This document shows, piece after piece, positions 41,917-51,081 of a DNA stretch of 64,000 nt. This DNA comes from a bacterium. GTDB taxonomy: Bacteria; Electryoneota; RPQS01. The notes below the pieces were generated by a model that made no database searches, was not told where the DNA came from, and saw nothing but the letters and a program-made list of their open reading frames with translations. Every line of letters starts with the position of its first letter. The first letter of the stretch is position 1. The translations under genes were made by a program, and so were the position numbers. Where the stretch lies: contig JADJEH010000002.1 of the NCBI GenBank assembly GCA_016702305.1, positions 1 to 64,000 of the forward strand, in the 5' to 3' direction.

Positions 41917-42297
41917 ATGGAACTGAATGCATTTCTGAAGATGCTGGCCGGAGTCGGGCTGGTGGCGCTGGTGTTTTACTGGTTTTATTTCAGGAACCGG
42001 CGGCCGGCCGCGACGGTCCGGGAGGAGCGTAAGCTCCAGCAGATCGAGTCCAAGCTCAAGAGCGGGCAGTTGGAACCGGCCGAGTACGAGTTCCGAGTCA
42101 ACATGCCAGTGCAGTGGTTGATCCATCGGTTTGACAGCGAGCCGGATGACGAGATTTTCGAGATTTCCGAGTTGGAAATATACGAACTGCTCCCGGCCGG
42201 GCACACGACCGTGCTGACTTTTCTGCCGGAAAAGAAGGGAAAGTACAAGGTCATATTGGGGACGGAACGTGAAGCAGGGGTGGTGCGAATCGTCTAA
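41917..42297 (+). CDS. membrane-anchored cupredoxin-like protein without copper ligands
   Basis: A 126-residue protein. An N-terminal membrane anchor (LKMLAGVGLVALVFYWFYF) is followed by a basic linker. A Cupredoxin_1/EfeO-like domain spans residues about 55-126: EYEFRVNMPVQWLIHRFDSEPDDEIFEISELEIYELLPAGHTTVLTFLPEKKGKYKVILGTEREAGVVRIV. The strand pattern is right, but the Cys and Met of the copper loop are absent (KYKVILGTEREAG). It is therefore probably structural or binds something other than type 1 copper. Its neighbours do not explain its role. Confidence 0.75.
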   Translation: MELNAFLKMLAGVGLVALVFYWFYFRNRRPAATVREERKLQQIESKLKSGQLEPAEYEFRVNMPVQWLIHRFDSEPDDEIFEISELEIYELLPAGHTTVLTFLPEKKGKYKVILGTEREAGVVRIV

Positions 42298-42478
42298 AAG
42301 CAATAAATATGATAATTTGACTCATATTCAAGAATCCTCTATATTGTTCGGTAAGTTACCCCGGTCTTTGTCCGGCTTTTCAGGCGAGAAATGCTTGGGT
42401 AGGGCGGGGTCGCGTGAGGGCCACGGAATGGGCCGGGCAATTATAGCGAACTTACTCATTCAAAGGGGATTCAAAGCA

Positions 42479-43255
42479 ATGGGTTCAGCACACGATCAGG
42501 CGAAGGTCTGGGCGCAAGGCGCACATGACTGGGCGACCAAATTTGAGCCGCATTTTGAGCCGCTATGGCAGCAGATGTTGGCGATGGCCGGGGTGACGAA
42601 GGGGACGCGCTTTTTTGATGCAGGCTGTGGTTCGGGCGGAGCGTCGGTGATGGCGGAGAAGCGCGGGGCGAGGGTGGCGGGTTTGGATGCGACTCCGGAG
42701 CTAATTTCGATTGCTCAGCAGCGGATGCCGCATGCACCGTTTGTCGTGGGGGATATGGAAGAGATGCCGCACGACGACAAGAGTTTCGACGTTGTGTTTG
42801 CAGCGAACGCCGTGCAATTCACCTATGATCCGGCCCAGGCGCTGACTGAAATCAAACGCGTACTCGCGCCGCACGGCCACGCGATTGTCGCAGTCTTCAC
42901 GGACATTGAGCGCAACAATATGGGAACGTTCATCAAAGCACTCGCCGGGCTCCTGCCGCAGCCGCCGAAGGTCGGGCCGTTCGCGCTGGGGAAGCCGGGC
43001 CTGCTGGAAACAGCAATTGAAAAGAGCGGCCTCAAGGTTGTTCGCGACGTAGAAGTACCCTGCGATTTCGTCTACCCGGATGTTGAGGACTTCTGGGTCA
43101 CGTTCCGCTCCGCTGGTCCGACGCGTACCGCGATTGGCAACGTCGGGGAAGAGCGGACCAAGCAGGCTGCACTGGAATCGGTAAAACCATTTGTCAAGCC
43201 AAACGGCTCGCTGCACCTGAAGAACATCTCGCACGTCGTGACACTGGAAGCGTAA
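42479..43255 (+). CDS. class I SAM-dependent methyltransferase
   Basis: A 258-residue protein from the ATG at 42479, which has AAAGGGG 9 bases upstream. Motif I is FFDAGCGSGGASVMA near residue 42, motif II GLDATPELISIAQQRM near 65, and post-motif segments are FVVGDMEEMPHDDKSFDVVFAANAVQFTYDP near 85-115 and IKRVLAPHGHAIVAVF near 122. This is a methyltransferase type 11 fold of usual length. The C-terminal 120 residues, which choose the substrate, are not diagnostic. Small-molecule or lipid methylation is likely. Confidence 0.88.
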   Translation: MGSAHDQAKVWAQGAHDWATKFEPHFEPLWQQMLAMAGVTKGTRFFDAGCGSGGASVMAEKRGARVAGLDATPELISIAQQRMPHAPFVVGDMEEMPHDDKSFDVVFAANAVQFTYDPAQALTEIKRVLAPHGHAIVAVFTDIERNNMGTFIKALAGLLPQPPKVGPFALGKPGLLETAIEKSGLKVVRDVEVPCDFVYPDVEDFWVTFRSAGPTRTAIGNVGEERTKQAALESVKPFVKPNGSLHLKNISHVVTLEA

Positions 43256-43290
43256 CATAACACGACCTTTCACGACCAAGAACTACGTAC

Positions 43291-43326
43291 ACGTAAAACG
43301 GCGGCCAACTGGCCGCCGTTTTACGT
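43291..43326 (+). terminator. very strong bidirectional terminator
   Basis: ACGTAAAACGGCGGCC (43291-43306), loop AACT and its exact complement (43311-43326) make a perfect 16-pair stem between two converging genes. Confidence 0.85.
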
Positions 43327-45018
43327 TTATTGCATGTTCTTTTGCTTGGGGGGCGCGCTGGCGGGCAAGCGGTAGCGGGATAGCACGCCGTTATTGGTCG
43401 TGGTGATGTAATACGTGCGCGAGTTGAAGGAGTTCAACACACCGGGGTCGGTGTAACTGAGCGTGTTCGAGGTGCCGATGTCCGTATAGGGGCCTTCGAC
43501 GCCGGGCGCACGGTAGATATGGAACGGGATGTTATCGGGATTGGCCGTCCAAGTCAGCACGATGTCATTACCGGAATGTGAAATCACGAGCACGGGGCCG
43601 ACGAGGAAGGTATCGATCAACGTGGGGCTCCAGAATCCGAGTTCATCGCGGAAGCGAATACCGAAGGCGTGAAAGCCAACAGGCAGTCCGGTGAGAACTG
43701 AGAGTGTGGATTCGGAACCTTCATCCCACGTTCCATCCTGCGGGAGCGTGATCGGCACGCCATTGCCGACGCCCGGATCCACGTTGACGAAATACTCGGC
43801 GCCATTCAAGCGGGCCGTCGCGCTGGCCCCGGCGCCGCTCCAGACGAAGAAGGGGAGCTTCTCGGTATTGCTGTAGCGGCCGTCAGCACTGATGTAGCGC
43901 AAATAGAAGTTGTGGGGACCGGGGCCGACGAAGTGCGGCACGAGCGATGCGAAGTTGACATTGGCTGCATCGGCGAGATCCACTTGCAGCGGCGTGTTGC
44001 TGTCAATCCAATATTGCAGCGACACAACATCCACAAGCTCAAGCGAGCCGTCAATTTCCTCATGCACGAAGACGTAGCGCGCTTCGGCGTTACTCCAGAA
44101 GCCGCGCGAATCGAGATAGCGCACGGCGAGTCTATGCGACTGGTTGACGGTGAGGCCGAGGGATGCGATCAGCGCGGCGTAGTTGATGCTTTGGCCGTCA
44201 GTGACATCCACGGCGACGGGGTTGACGCCGTCGAAGGAGTACTCGATATGGGTGATGTCGTAGTACTCGACGGAGCCGCCTTCGAGTTGGATCGCGAAGA
44301 AGTAGCGCGCCTCGGGATTGCTCCAGCGGCCGTCTTCGTCGAGATAGCGGACGGTGAATTTGTGATTCTGATTGGGAGTCAGACCGCCGACTGGAACCAA
44401 ATCGTAGTAATCAACTTCGAAGTTGTTGCCCAAATCAATCAGCACGGGCGGCAGGGCGTCGAATTGATACTCGACGTGCGTGATGTCGCGGCTGTACCAG
44501 ATGCCGGGAATTGGCTCGTGAATGAAGAAGTAGCGCGATTCGGTATTGCTGACGTAGCCGTTGGTGCCGATGTAGCGGATCGAGAATCTGTGGGCACGAT
44601 TCGTGACCAGGCCGCTTGTCGGGATCAACGCGGCGAAGGTGACCTCAGGATCATCATTGATGTCCACGGTCGCGGCGGGCAGGTCGTCGAACCAGTATTG
44701 GGCGAGCGTGACATCCCGGCCCGCGAACACATTGGGGTCGGGCGTGTGCATGAAGAACGAGCGCCGTTCCGTGTTGCCCCATTGCCCTTCGTCAGAGCGA
44801 TAACGCAGGAACAGATCGTGCGATTCGCCGGCCGGGAGCAAGTTCGTGGGCACAAGCAGCGCGGTGATATCAACCGTTTCGCCGGGTGTGATCGGAATAT
44901 CGATTCCATTGCCCGGGCCGGGGTCGGTGTTAAAGAAATACTCGGCTTCGGTGACGGTGAGCGCGACGGTCAGGCTCGACCAGAACAGAAGCAGAGCGCA
45001 AAATGCGCGGATAAGCAT
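43327..45018 (-). CDS. secreted six-repeat beta protein
   Basis: A 563-residue protein with a signal peptide (MLIRAFCALLLFWSSLTVA). It is built of six repeats of about 75-80 residues. Each opens with a V/I-x-x-x-(E/Q)-Y-x-F/I-D core, such as ITHVEYQFD, VVSLQYWID and NGAEYFVNVDPGVGNG. Each closes with H-x-F-x-(I/V)-R-Y-x-D-x-x-G-x-W-S-N-x-E-A-R-Y-F-F. The first and last repeats carry NTDPGPGNGIDIPI, a motif common in secreted proteins of Bacteroidetes. A fibronectin-like module ends it (IVLTWTANPDNIPFHIYRAPG). No type IX sorting domain is seen. Function unknown; repeat-built surface or extracellular binding is an inference. Confidence 0.8.
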   Translation of the reverse strand: MLIRAFCALLLFWSSLTVALTVTEAEYFFNTDPGPGNGIDIPITPGETVDITALLVPTNLLPAGESHDLFLRYRSDEGQWGNTERRSFFMHTPDPNVFAGRDVTLAQYWFDDLPAATVDINDDPEVTFAALIPTSGLVTNRAHRFSIRYIGTNGYVSNTESRYFFIHEPIPGIWYSRDITHVEYQFDALPPVLIDLGNNFEVDYYDLVPVGGLTPNQNHKFTVRYLDEDGRWSNPEARYFFAIQLEGGSVEYYDITHIEYSFDGVNPVAVDVTDGQSINYAALIASLGLTVNQSHRLAVRYLDSRGFWSNAEARYVFVHEEIDGSLELVDVVSLQYWIDSNTPLQVDLADAANVNFASLVPHFVGPGPHNFYLRYISADGRYSNTEKLPFFVWSGAGASATARLNGAEYFVNVDPGVGNGVPITLPQDGTWDEGSESTLSVLTGLPVGFHAFGIRFRDELGFWSPTLIDTFLVGPVLVISHSGNDIVLTWTANPDNIPFHIYRAPGVEGPYTDIGTSNTLSYTDPGVLNSFNSRTYYITTTNNGVLSRYRLPASAPPKQKNMQ

Positions 45019-45037
45019 GAGTATTAGAAACTCCGGC

Positions 45038-46123
45038 TTAGTAGCGCGGGCCGATACGACCGGAGGACGTGACGTTTACGCTATCGCCGACTTCGACGAG
45101 ATTGTCAATGGTCAGGGTCAGGGCGAACGGAAAGGCGGTGATGCCATGATCCACCATCGGCTTGGGGCCGCCGTAGATGCCGAGGTCGGAGCGCGAGTTG
45201 TCAAGGTCGAGAATCGAGGGATAGCCGGCGTCCGTGCAGGCGAGGCCGCCGGTGTTGGTGTTCAGGTGCAAGTTAGAGACGCCGTATTCGTAGTTGCCCG
45301 CGTTGTTATAGCTGACAAACGGGTTGTTGTTACCAAGATCAATGTTGCTGGCAAAATTCGAGGGCCACGACGGCGCACCCGCTCCGGCGGCGGTATATTC
45401 GAAGACTGAGCCGACCGGTAGCTGGCCGTAGTTTGCTGCGCCATTCCAATCCCAGAAGATGTTATTGAGGCCGATCACTTGTGGAACACCCGTGAGCGCG
45501 AACGGCTGGACCCAATTGGTGAAGACGCAGTTGTAAAGTTCTACGGTGCCGTTATTCGTTCCGCTCAAGGCGGTATGCGCGGGCGATCCGGTCAGTGAGT
45601 TGAACACGGAATTGCGAACAACGGTGCTGGCATTGGCGTCGTTCTGGAAGAACATGGCGTGGTTGCCTTGGGCGTTGATCACGCAGTCGTTGACGAACAG
45701 CTCGCCGGCGGCCACGTAGAAGGGCATATAGCCATTGACAGGCGTGATATTGCAGCGTCGGATCGTAATAGAGTCGGCGCCGCTGTAGGTATAAACCGAG
45801 TACGAATTGAGCGGATTGATTTTGAAACCCTCGACTACCGAGCCGTTCACGAGTGTGCCACCCAAATGAATGTAGGCAACCCAGTTGCAGACGTCCCAGC
45901 CGGCACCGATGAGATGGAGGCGCTTGACGGTATTGCCTAAGATTTCCGAGTAATTGCCGGGTCCGACGACGATGGTGTCACCCGAAGTGGCGGCTTGGAA
46001 AGCGGCGTTGATCGTGCTGTAAGGTGCGGAGCCCGGGTTCCCAGAGACGTAGCGGATGTTGGCGAAAGCGCAAGTGCCCCAGACGGCGAGGCAGACGACG
46101 GCAAATCGAAGGAGAGACTGCAT
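45038..46123 (-). CDS. secreted right-handed beta-helix protein
   Basis: A 361-residue protein with a signal peptide (MQSLLRFAVVCLAVWGTCAFA). It opens IRYVSGNPGSAPYSTINAAFQAATSGDTIVVGPGNYSE, the classic start of pectate-lyase-like/DUF1565 helices. Rungs follow, such as GADSITIRRCNITPV, AGELFVNDCVINAQGNHAMFF and NGTVELYNCVFTNW. The length suits one helix of about 10 turns. No lyase catalytic set can be named. It ends without a sorting domain, 19 bases before the six-repeat protein, and the two are probably cotranscribed. Confidence 0.85.
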   Translation of the reverse strand: MQSLLRFAVVCLAVWGTCAFANIRYVSGNPGSAPYSTINAAFQAATSGDTIVVGPGNYSEILGNTVKRLHLIGAGWDVCNWVAYIHLGGTLVNGSVVEGFKINPLNSYSVYTYSGADSITIRRCNITPVNGYMPFYVAAGELFVNDCVINAQGNHAMFFQNDANASTVVRNSVFNSLTGSPAHTALSGTNNGTVELYNCVFTNWVQPFALTGVPQVIGLNNIFWDWNGAANYGQLPVGSVFEYTAAGAGAPSWPSNFASNIDLGNNNPFVSYNNAGNYEYGVSNLHLNTNTGGLACTDAGYPSILDLDNSRSDLGIYGGPKPMVDHGITAFPFALTLTIDNLVEVGDSVNVTSSGRIGPRY

Positions 46124-46259
46124 GCTGATCCGATTCCTTAATTGAATATGAAGAGAGTTCCAAAGCAGCGTGCAAGATAGTGAAGAAGTTGCGGGAATGC
46201 AACAGTAATAAGGGTCTGGAAAATTTCAAGATTTTCGATGACCCTGCATGAGTGAGAAC

Positions 46260-46281
46260 GGGCGGCCCTGCCGGGCCGCCC
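46260..46281 (-). terminator. intrinsic terminator of the chemoreceptor gene
   Basis: GGGCGGCCC (46260-46268), loop TGCC and GGGCCGCCC (46273-46281) pair perfectly, 30 bases after the chemoreceptor stop. Confidence 0.7.
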
Positions 46282-46311
46282 AGTTGTCCGTATCTGCAAT
46301 CCTCGCAGAAG

Positions 46312-48288
46312 TTACCGATCACCGTCCACCAACAGGTGCAAGGCGACCGCAGTGCCGCGCATGGATTCGGCTTGTCCATTCAACTGTTCCGCTGCGGCGG
46401 CGGATTCTTCGGCGCTGGCAGCATTGCTTTGCGTTGACGCGCCCATGTTATGAATGGCAGTGTTGACGATTTTGATGCCCTGCGCCTGCGAACCGGAAGC
46501 CGTGGAGATTTCGGAGACGAGCGCCGACACTTCTTCCGTAGCGCTGGAGACCCGCTCGAGGTTATCGCGGAGGTCGTTGACCATTTTGGCTCCCGAGCTG
46601 ACGCGCTGCACAGTTTCTTCGATCAGCGAACTTGTGTCTTTGGCGGCGGCGGCGGCGCGCATCGAGAGATTGCGGACTTCTTCGACAACAACGGCGAATC
46701 CCTTGCCCGCTTCTCCCGCACGCGCGGCTTCAACGGCAGCGTTCAGGGCGAGCAGATTCGTCTGGAAGGCAATTTCATCAATTGTCTTAATGATTTTTGA
46801 GGTGTGGTCGGCGCTGGATTTGATGCTGTGCATTTCCTGATCCACCTTGACCGCATCGGCCGCAACGTTGCGAATGCTGGCACCGGATTCGGCCATCAGG
46901 CGGGCGGCGTTGGCGGCGTCGTCGGCATTGCGATTGATGGTTTCAGTCATCGTGTCCATTGTGGTACGGGTTTCGTCCAGTGAAGCGGCTTGCAAGCTCG
47001 CTCCCTGAGCGAGGGACTGGCTTGTCTGGGACACTTGGTTCGACGCCTGCGCAACTTGTTCAGCACCTTCGGTGATTTGCAGGACGATTCTGTGCAATGC
47101 AGTGCCGATGCGGCGGGCATTCATGACTGAGAAGAGCACCATGACCAGGGCGATCACAAGTCCGGCAACCAGCGTCATCCACTGCATGCGGCTGATCGAG
47201 GCGACCGCCAGATCGCGTGCTTCGTATGCGTCGTCCTTATACATAGAAGCTCCGATGACCCAGTCCCACGGTTTGAAGTATGCGATGGCGGCGACCTTGT
47301 CGCGTGCCACGGGGTCGTCGGCATTCTTCCAGGGGTATTCTTCGAAGTCCACCTGTCCGGTATTGAGGGCGAGGCCTTTCTTGACGACGTTTTGAATGAA
47401 CAGATTGCCGTTGGAGTCTTTGGCATTCCAGATGTTTTCGCCGTCGCGCTTGCCGTCTTTTGAATGGACGTAGACGCCTTGATCGTCGCCGGATCCGCCG
47501 AGAATGTAGATATAGCCGCTCTTGCCGACTTTGACGCTGTTGACAGCGGCCATCAGCGATTCGACGGCTTCCTGTTTGACGCCAAAGAAAAGCATGCCGA
47601 TCACGCGACCGGCTGAGTCTTTGAGCGGCTGATATGATGTTTCATACCAAGCATCGACGACGTAGGCACGGCCATCGAATCGTTGTCCGTTCAGTACGGC
47701 GCTAAGCACGGGGTTGTTCTTGCCGTCCGGGTTGACCGCTGGAATGTAGGTCCCGATGGCGCGCTGGCCATCTTTGCCAATGACGTTTGTGGCGACACGA
47801 ATCATGTCACCACGGTCGTTCATGCGCTGGAAGATGGTGCAACAGCCTGAGCCGACTGCTGCTGCTTCGTCGACGATTGGGGATTCCGAAGTTGCGCTGC
47901 GGTTTTGGCCGAGCCAGCGGGAGCCGATCATGAAGCGCGGAATCTGCACTTCTGAACGTTCCTGATTGAACTGATTGACGGCGTTCCACGAGACGCGGTC
48001 GCCCGCGGCATGAATGCCGCCGTAGTCTTCCACGAGATTTTCTGCAGTAGCCAAACCTGTGTTGACCTGTTGGCGTATGAGGTCGCGCGAGACTTGACAA
48101 AGGTTGGCGACGTCGGTCGCGAGCTGTCCGAGCTGATCCCGATTGAGCTTGTCAATCTGCGAAACGATTTGTTCTGCAGCATTACGCTTCTGGATCGTGA
48201 CGATGGACAAGACGACGAGAATCGGCAGGACAGTCGAGACGATTGCAAGCGCTGCGATTTTCTGCTTCAGGCTAAGTGTGATAACCAT
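46312..48288 (-). CDS. methyl-accepting chemotaxis protein with Cache sensor
   Basis: A 658-residue receptor from the ATG at 48288; an earlier ATG at 48357 would add 23 hydrophilic residues before the first membrane helix. TM1 spans about residues 9-30. A large periplasmic sensor of Cache_3-Cache_2 type follows, ending KVAAIAYFKPWDWVIGASMYKDDAY. TM2 is WMTLVAGLVIALVMVLFSV near 370. The cytoplasmic hairpin tip is conserved: IDEIAFQTNLLALNAAVEAARAGEAGKGFAVVVEEVRNLS. A HAMP domain is not obvious. There is no CheR-binding pentapeptide at the end. It implies a motile cell with a chemotaxis pathway encoded elsewhere; the ligand is unknown. Confidence 0.95.
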   Translation of the reverse strand: MVITLSLKQKIAALAIVSTVLPILVVLSIVTIQKRNAAEQIVSQIDKLNRDQLGQLATDVANLCQVSRDLIRQQVNTGLATAENLVEDYGGIHAAGDRVSWNAVNQFNQERSEVQIPRFMIGSRWLGQNRSATSESPIVDEAAAVGSGCCTIFQRMNDRGDMIRVATNVIGKDGQRAIGTYIPAVNPDGKNNPVLSAVLNGQRFDGRAYVVDAWYETSYQPLKDSAGRVIGMLFFGVKQEAVESLMAAVNSVKVGKSGYIYILGGSGDDQGVYVHSKDGKRDGENIWNAKDSNGNLFIQNVVKKGLALNTGQVDFEEYPWKNADDPVARDKVAAIAYFKPWDWVIGASMYKDDAYEARDLAVASISRMQWMTLVAGLVIALVMVLFSVMNARRIGTALHRIVLQITEGAEQVAQASNQVSQTSQSLAQGASLQAASLDETRTTMDTMTETINRNADDAANAARLMAESGASIRNVAADAVKVDQEMHSIKSSADHTSKIIKTIDEIAFQTNLLALNAAVEAARAGEAGKGFAVVVEEVRNLSMRAAAAAKDTSSLIEETVQRVSSGAKMVNDLRDNLERVSSATEEVSALVSEISTASGSQAQGIKIVNTAIHNMGASTQSNAASAEESAAAAEQLNGQAESMRGTAVALHLLVDGDR

Positions 48289-49088
48289 GGCGTGAAAGGT
48301 CCCCGTTGTTTCACAAGTTTTGTGCGAATTTGCGCAAGAGTGAAATGAACCTTGCACACCGTTGGGTTAGGCAAATGGCGAGCCAAGTCCGGCTCAAAGC
48401 AACTGACCACAGCCGTAAGTTGGGGAAAGTTATTTATCGCTGTAATTGCTCGTAAAAAATGACAATTACAGGAATTCACCGGCTTTGTCGCAGGTCAGAA
48501 CGTGACTCAGGGCTGACGAAAGTAAACTGCGGGTCAGTATTCAAGCCAGTGGTTCCGGTTTGGTCGTTGGAGGATTGAAACGACTTCCTTGGAGAAACAA
48601 CAGACCCTCGGTTTCCCGAGGGTCTGTGTCGCCATCCGCCGAAGGCAAATTTCCTCAAATGTCTAACATACAAATCGTTACAAATCTCTCCGACTTCTTG
48701 CTCCGCGTATTCGTCTTTCTCGTTGCCTGCACGGCCGAATGAGTCTGGCTGTAATATGGCAACCCTGTGTGCGGTAGTCAAGGAGTCTAAGGGTGAGAAA
48801 TGAGAAAATCGGGAGGACAATCTAACTCGCAATTGTCCATAATTACGGGATTTCAATACGATGGACACAGAGGCAGCACGAAATGTTCGCCTCTACCGGT
48901 GGTCAGTTTTGGGTGGGGGTGATTTGACTTAAGTTTAAAATAAACAGTCGGTGTGTGGGGAGTATTGGGAAATGCGGGGCGTGGACTTGCATCTCTGCCA
49001 CAAAGGGGTTAGAATGCAGTCTCACAATATGTAGCAGTCGGGTCTCGGACTGGCAAACAAACACTTTCCCGTTGAGGAGCGCGTACGC
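48289..49088. other. long intergenic region with an isolated terminator
   Basis: About 800 bases separate the leftward chemoreceptor from the rightward peptidase. Apart from the hairpin at 48601-48626 I see no supported gene. The short open frames here have no regular codon pattern. Both genes need promoters in this gap. Confidence 0.45.
48601..48626. terminator. isolated intrinsic-terminator hairpin
   Basis: CAGACCCTCGG (48601-48611), loop TTTC and CCGAGGGTCTG (48616-48626) form a perfect 11-pair stem. No coding gene ends next to it on either strand, so it may end a small RNA or a very short gene. Confidence 0.6.
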
Positions 49089-51008
49089 ATGAAGCAATGG
49101 ATTCGCAGGGTTTCCGGGGTGATGGTCACGCTGATGGCCGGGGTATGGGCAGCATCTGCGGCAGATATGCCGCAACGTTCGGAGATTGAAGACAAGTACA
49201 AGTGGGACTTGTCGGCAATGTATGCGAACACCGAGGCATGGGAAGCGGACTACAAGTTTGTGGAGAGCAAGATTCCGGAACTGGAAGCCTTTAAGGGGAA
49301 GGTTTCGAAGACGGGCAAGGATTTGAAGGCGTATCTGGATCTGGCCGTTGAGATCGGCGGCCACAATGAGAATTTGTACACGTACGCGAACATGTCGCAC
49401 CATTTGGACACGCGGGTATCTGAGAATATCGAGCTGCGTGACCGCGCGGATGTCTTGGGTTCGAAGTGGGGTTCGGCGAATTCGTGGTTTTCTCCGGAGC
49501 TGACGACGATTCCGGTGGCGACGCTTGAGAAGTGGTACAAGAGTGTGCCGGGTCTGGACCTTTATCGTCAGTTCATAGACAACGAACTGCGGCAGAAGGC
49601 GCACACGCTTTCGACGGAAGAAGAGATGCTGATGTCCATGACGGGCGAGATGATCAACCTGTCGGAGTCGGCGGCGGAAGCTCTGCGCAACACGGACATT
49701 GAATTTCCGGAGATCAAGGGTGACGACGGCAAGATGGTTCGGTTGTCGGAGGGTCGCTACCGGGCGCTGCTTGAGTCGGATAAGCCGCAGGTTCGGCGCG
49801 ATGCGGCGATGGCGCTGCACAATGAATACATGCAGTACAAGAACACATTTGCTTCGCTGATGGGCGCAAACGTGGCTGCGGAAGTATTTCAAGCGCGTGC
49901 GCGCGGTTACAATTCGGCGCTGCACATGGCGGTTGACAACGACAACGTTGACACGACGGTGTATCTGAATTTAATTTCGACGGTAAAGGCGAATTTGGAG
50001 CCGCTGCACAAGTACTCGCGGCTGCGCCGTGAGACGCTGGATCTGAAGGAATTGCACATGTACGACTACAGCGCGCCGATCGTGGGTGAGGCGCCGCACT
50101 GGGAGTACGAAGACGGCATCACGACGATCAAGGCGGCGCTGCAGCCGCTGGGTCCGGACTACATGGCCGGCGTGGACAAGATTTTCAGCAACCGTTGGGT
50201 GGATGTTTACGAGACTGAAGCCAAGCGCAGCGGCGCGTATTCGTGGGGCAGCTATCGCAGTCATCCGTACATGCTGTTGAACTATCACGGCACTCTGGAC
50301 GACGTGTTCACGAACGCGCACGAGCTGGGGCACACGATGCACACGTACTTGACGTACGGGAACCAGCCGCAGATTTACGCGGACTACGCGATCTTCGTCG
50401 CGGAAGTGGCTTCGACGTTCAATGAGGCGCTGCTGATAGACCATATGCTGGCGACGGAGACGGATCCTGAGAAGAAGCTGGTCTATGTGAATCAGTTCCT
50501 GGACAACATTCATGGGACGATCATTCGGCAGACGCTGTTCGCGGAGTTTGAGTTGGAGATGCACCGGATGTACGAGCGCGGGGAGCCGTTGACGGCGGAG
50601 TCGCTGGCAGAGCTCTATCGCGGCATTCTGGAATCCTACTATTCGCCCGAGGTGACGATTGACGAACAGTACGGCTACACGTGGCTGCGGATTCCGCACT
50701 TCTATTCGAACTTCTACGTGTACAAGTATGCGACGTCCATGGCGGCGGCGCTGGCGCTGGCGGATCGCGTGGAGAATGGCGGCGAGCAGGAGTTGAACGA
50801 CTACCTCGGCTTCCTCAAGGGCGGCTCGTCGAAGTACCCGCTGGAGTTGCTGAACGGTGCGGGCGTGGATATGTCGAGTCCGGCGCCGATTGAAGCGGCG
50901 ATGCGGACGTTTTCGCGTCTGGTAGATGAGCTTGAAGTGCTGTTGGCGGAGCAGGACGCGCGCGACAACGCGGGCAAAGAGAAGCCGCGCCGCTCAAGCC
51001 AGGACTAA
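49089..51008 (+). CDS. pepF: exported oligoendopeptidase F (M3 metallopeptidase)
   Basis: A 639-residue zinc peptidase, with GAGGAG 9 bases before the ATG. The first 25 residues (MKQWIRRVSGVMVTLMAGVWAASAA) look like a signal peptide, unlike the cytosolic PepF of Gram-positive bacteria. The M3 catalytic site is DVFTNAHELGHTMHTYL near residue 410 (HExxH), with the third ligand in FVAEVASTFNEALL near 438. Upstream, ARARGYNSALHMAVDNDNVD is the family's usual block. The basic end (KEKPRRSSQD) is free. It should cut oligopeptides in the periplasm or outside. It stands alone with its own terminator. Confidence 0.94.
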   Translation: MKQWIRRVSGVMVTLMAGVWAASAADMPQRSEIEDKYKWDLSAMYANTEAWEADYKFVESKIPELEAFKGKVSKTGKDLKAYLDLAVEIGGHNENLYTYANMSHHLDTRVSENIELRDRADVLGSKWGSANSWFSPELTTIPVATLEKWYKSVPGLDLYRQFIDNELRQKAHTLSTEEEMLMSMTGEMINLSESAAEALRNTDIEFPEIKGDDGKMVRLSEGRYRALLESDKPQVRRDAAMALHNEYMQYKNTFASLMGANVAAEVFQARARGYNSALHMAVDNDNVDTTVYLNLISTVKANLEPLHKYSRLRRETLDLKELHMYDYSAPIVGEAPHWEYEDGITTIKAALQPLGPDYMAGVDKIFSNRWVDVYETEAKRSGAYSWGSYRSHPYMLLNYHGTLDDVFTNAHELGHTMHTYLTYGNQPQIYADYAIFVAEVASTFNEALLIDHMLATETDPEKKLVYVNQFLDNIHGTIIRQTLFAEFELEMHRMYERGEPLTAESLAELYRGILESYYSPEVTIDEQYGYTWLRIPHFYSNFYVYKYATSMAAALALADRVENGGEQELNDYLGFLKGGSSKYPLELLNGAGVDMSSPAPIEAAMRTFSRLVDELEVLLAEQDARDNAGKEKPRRSSQD

Positions 51009-51031
51009 TTTCTTGCGGACGATTGGAAATA

Positions 51032-51063
51032 CAAAGCCCCCGGCGTGATGCCGGGGGCTTTTG
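51032..51063 (+). terminator. strong intrinsic terminator of pepF
   Basis: CAAAGCCCCCGGC (51032-51044) pairs with GCCGGGGGCTTTTG (51050-51063) and is followed by a short T-rich end. Confidence 0.8.
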
Positions 51064-51081
51064 TCATTACAGCGGCGGTCG

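Noticed and set aside
48476..48868. A 130-codon minus-strand gene beside the chemoreceptor
   Set aside because: It runs through the terminator hairpin and has no domains, hydrophobic pattern or ribosome site.
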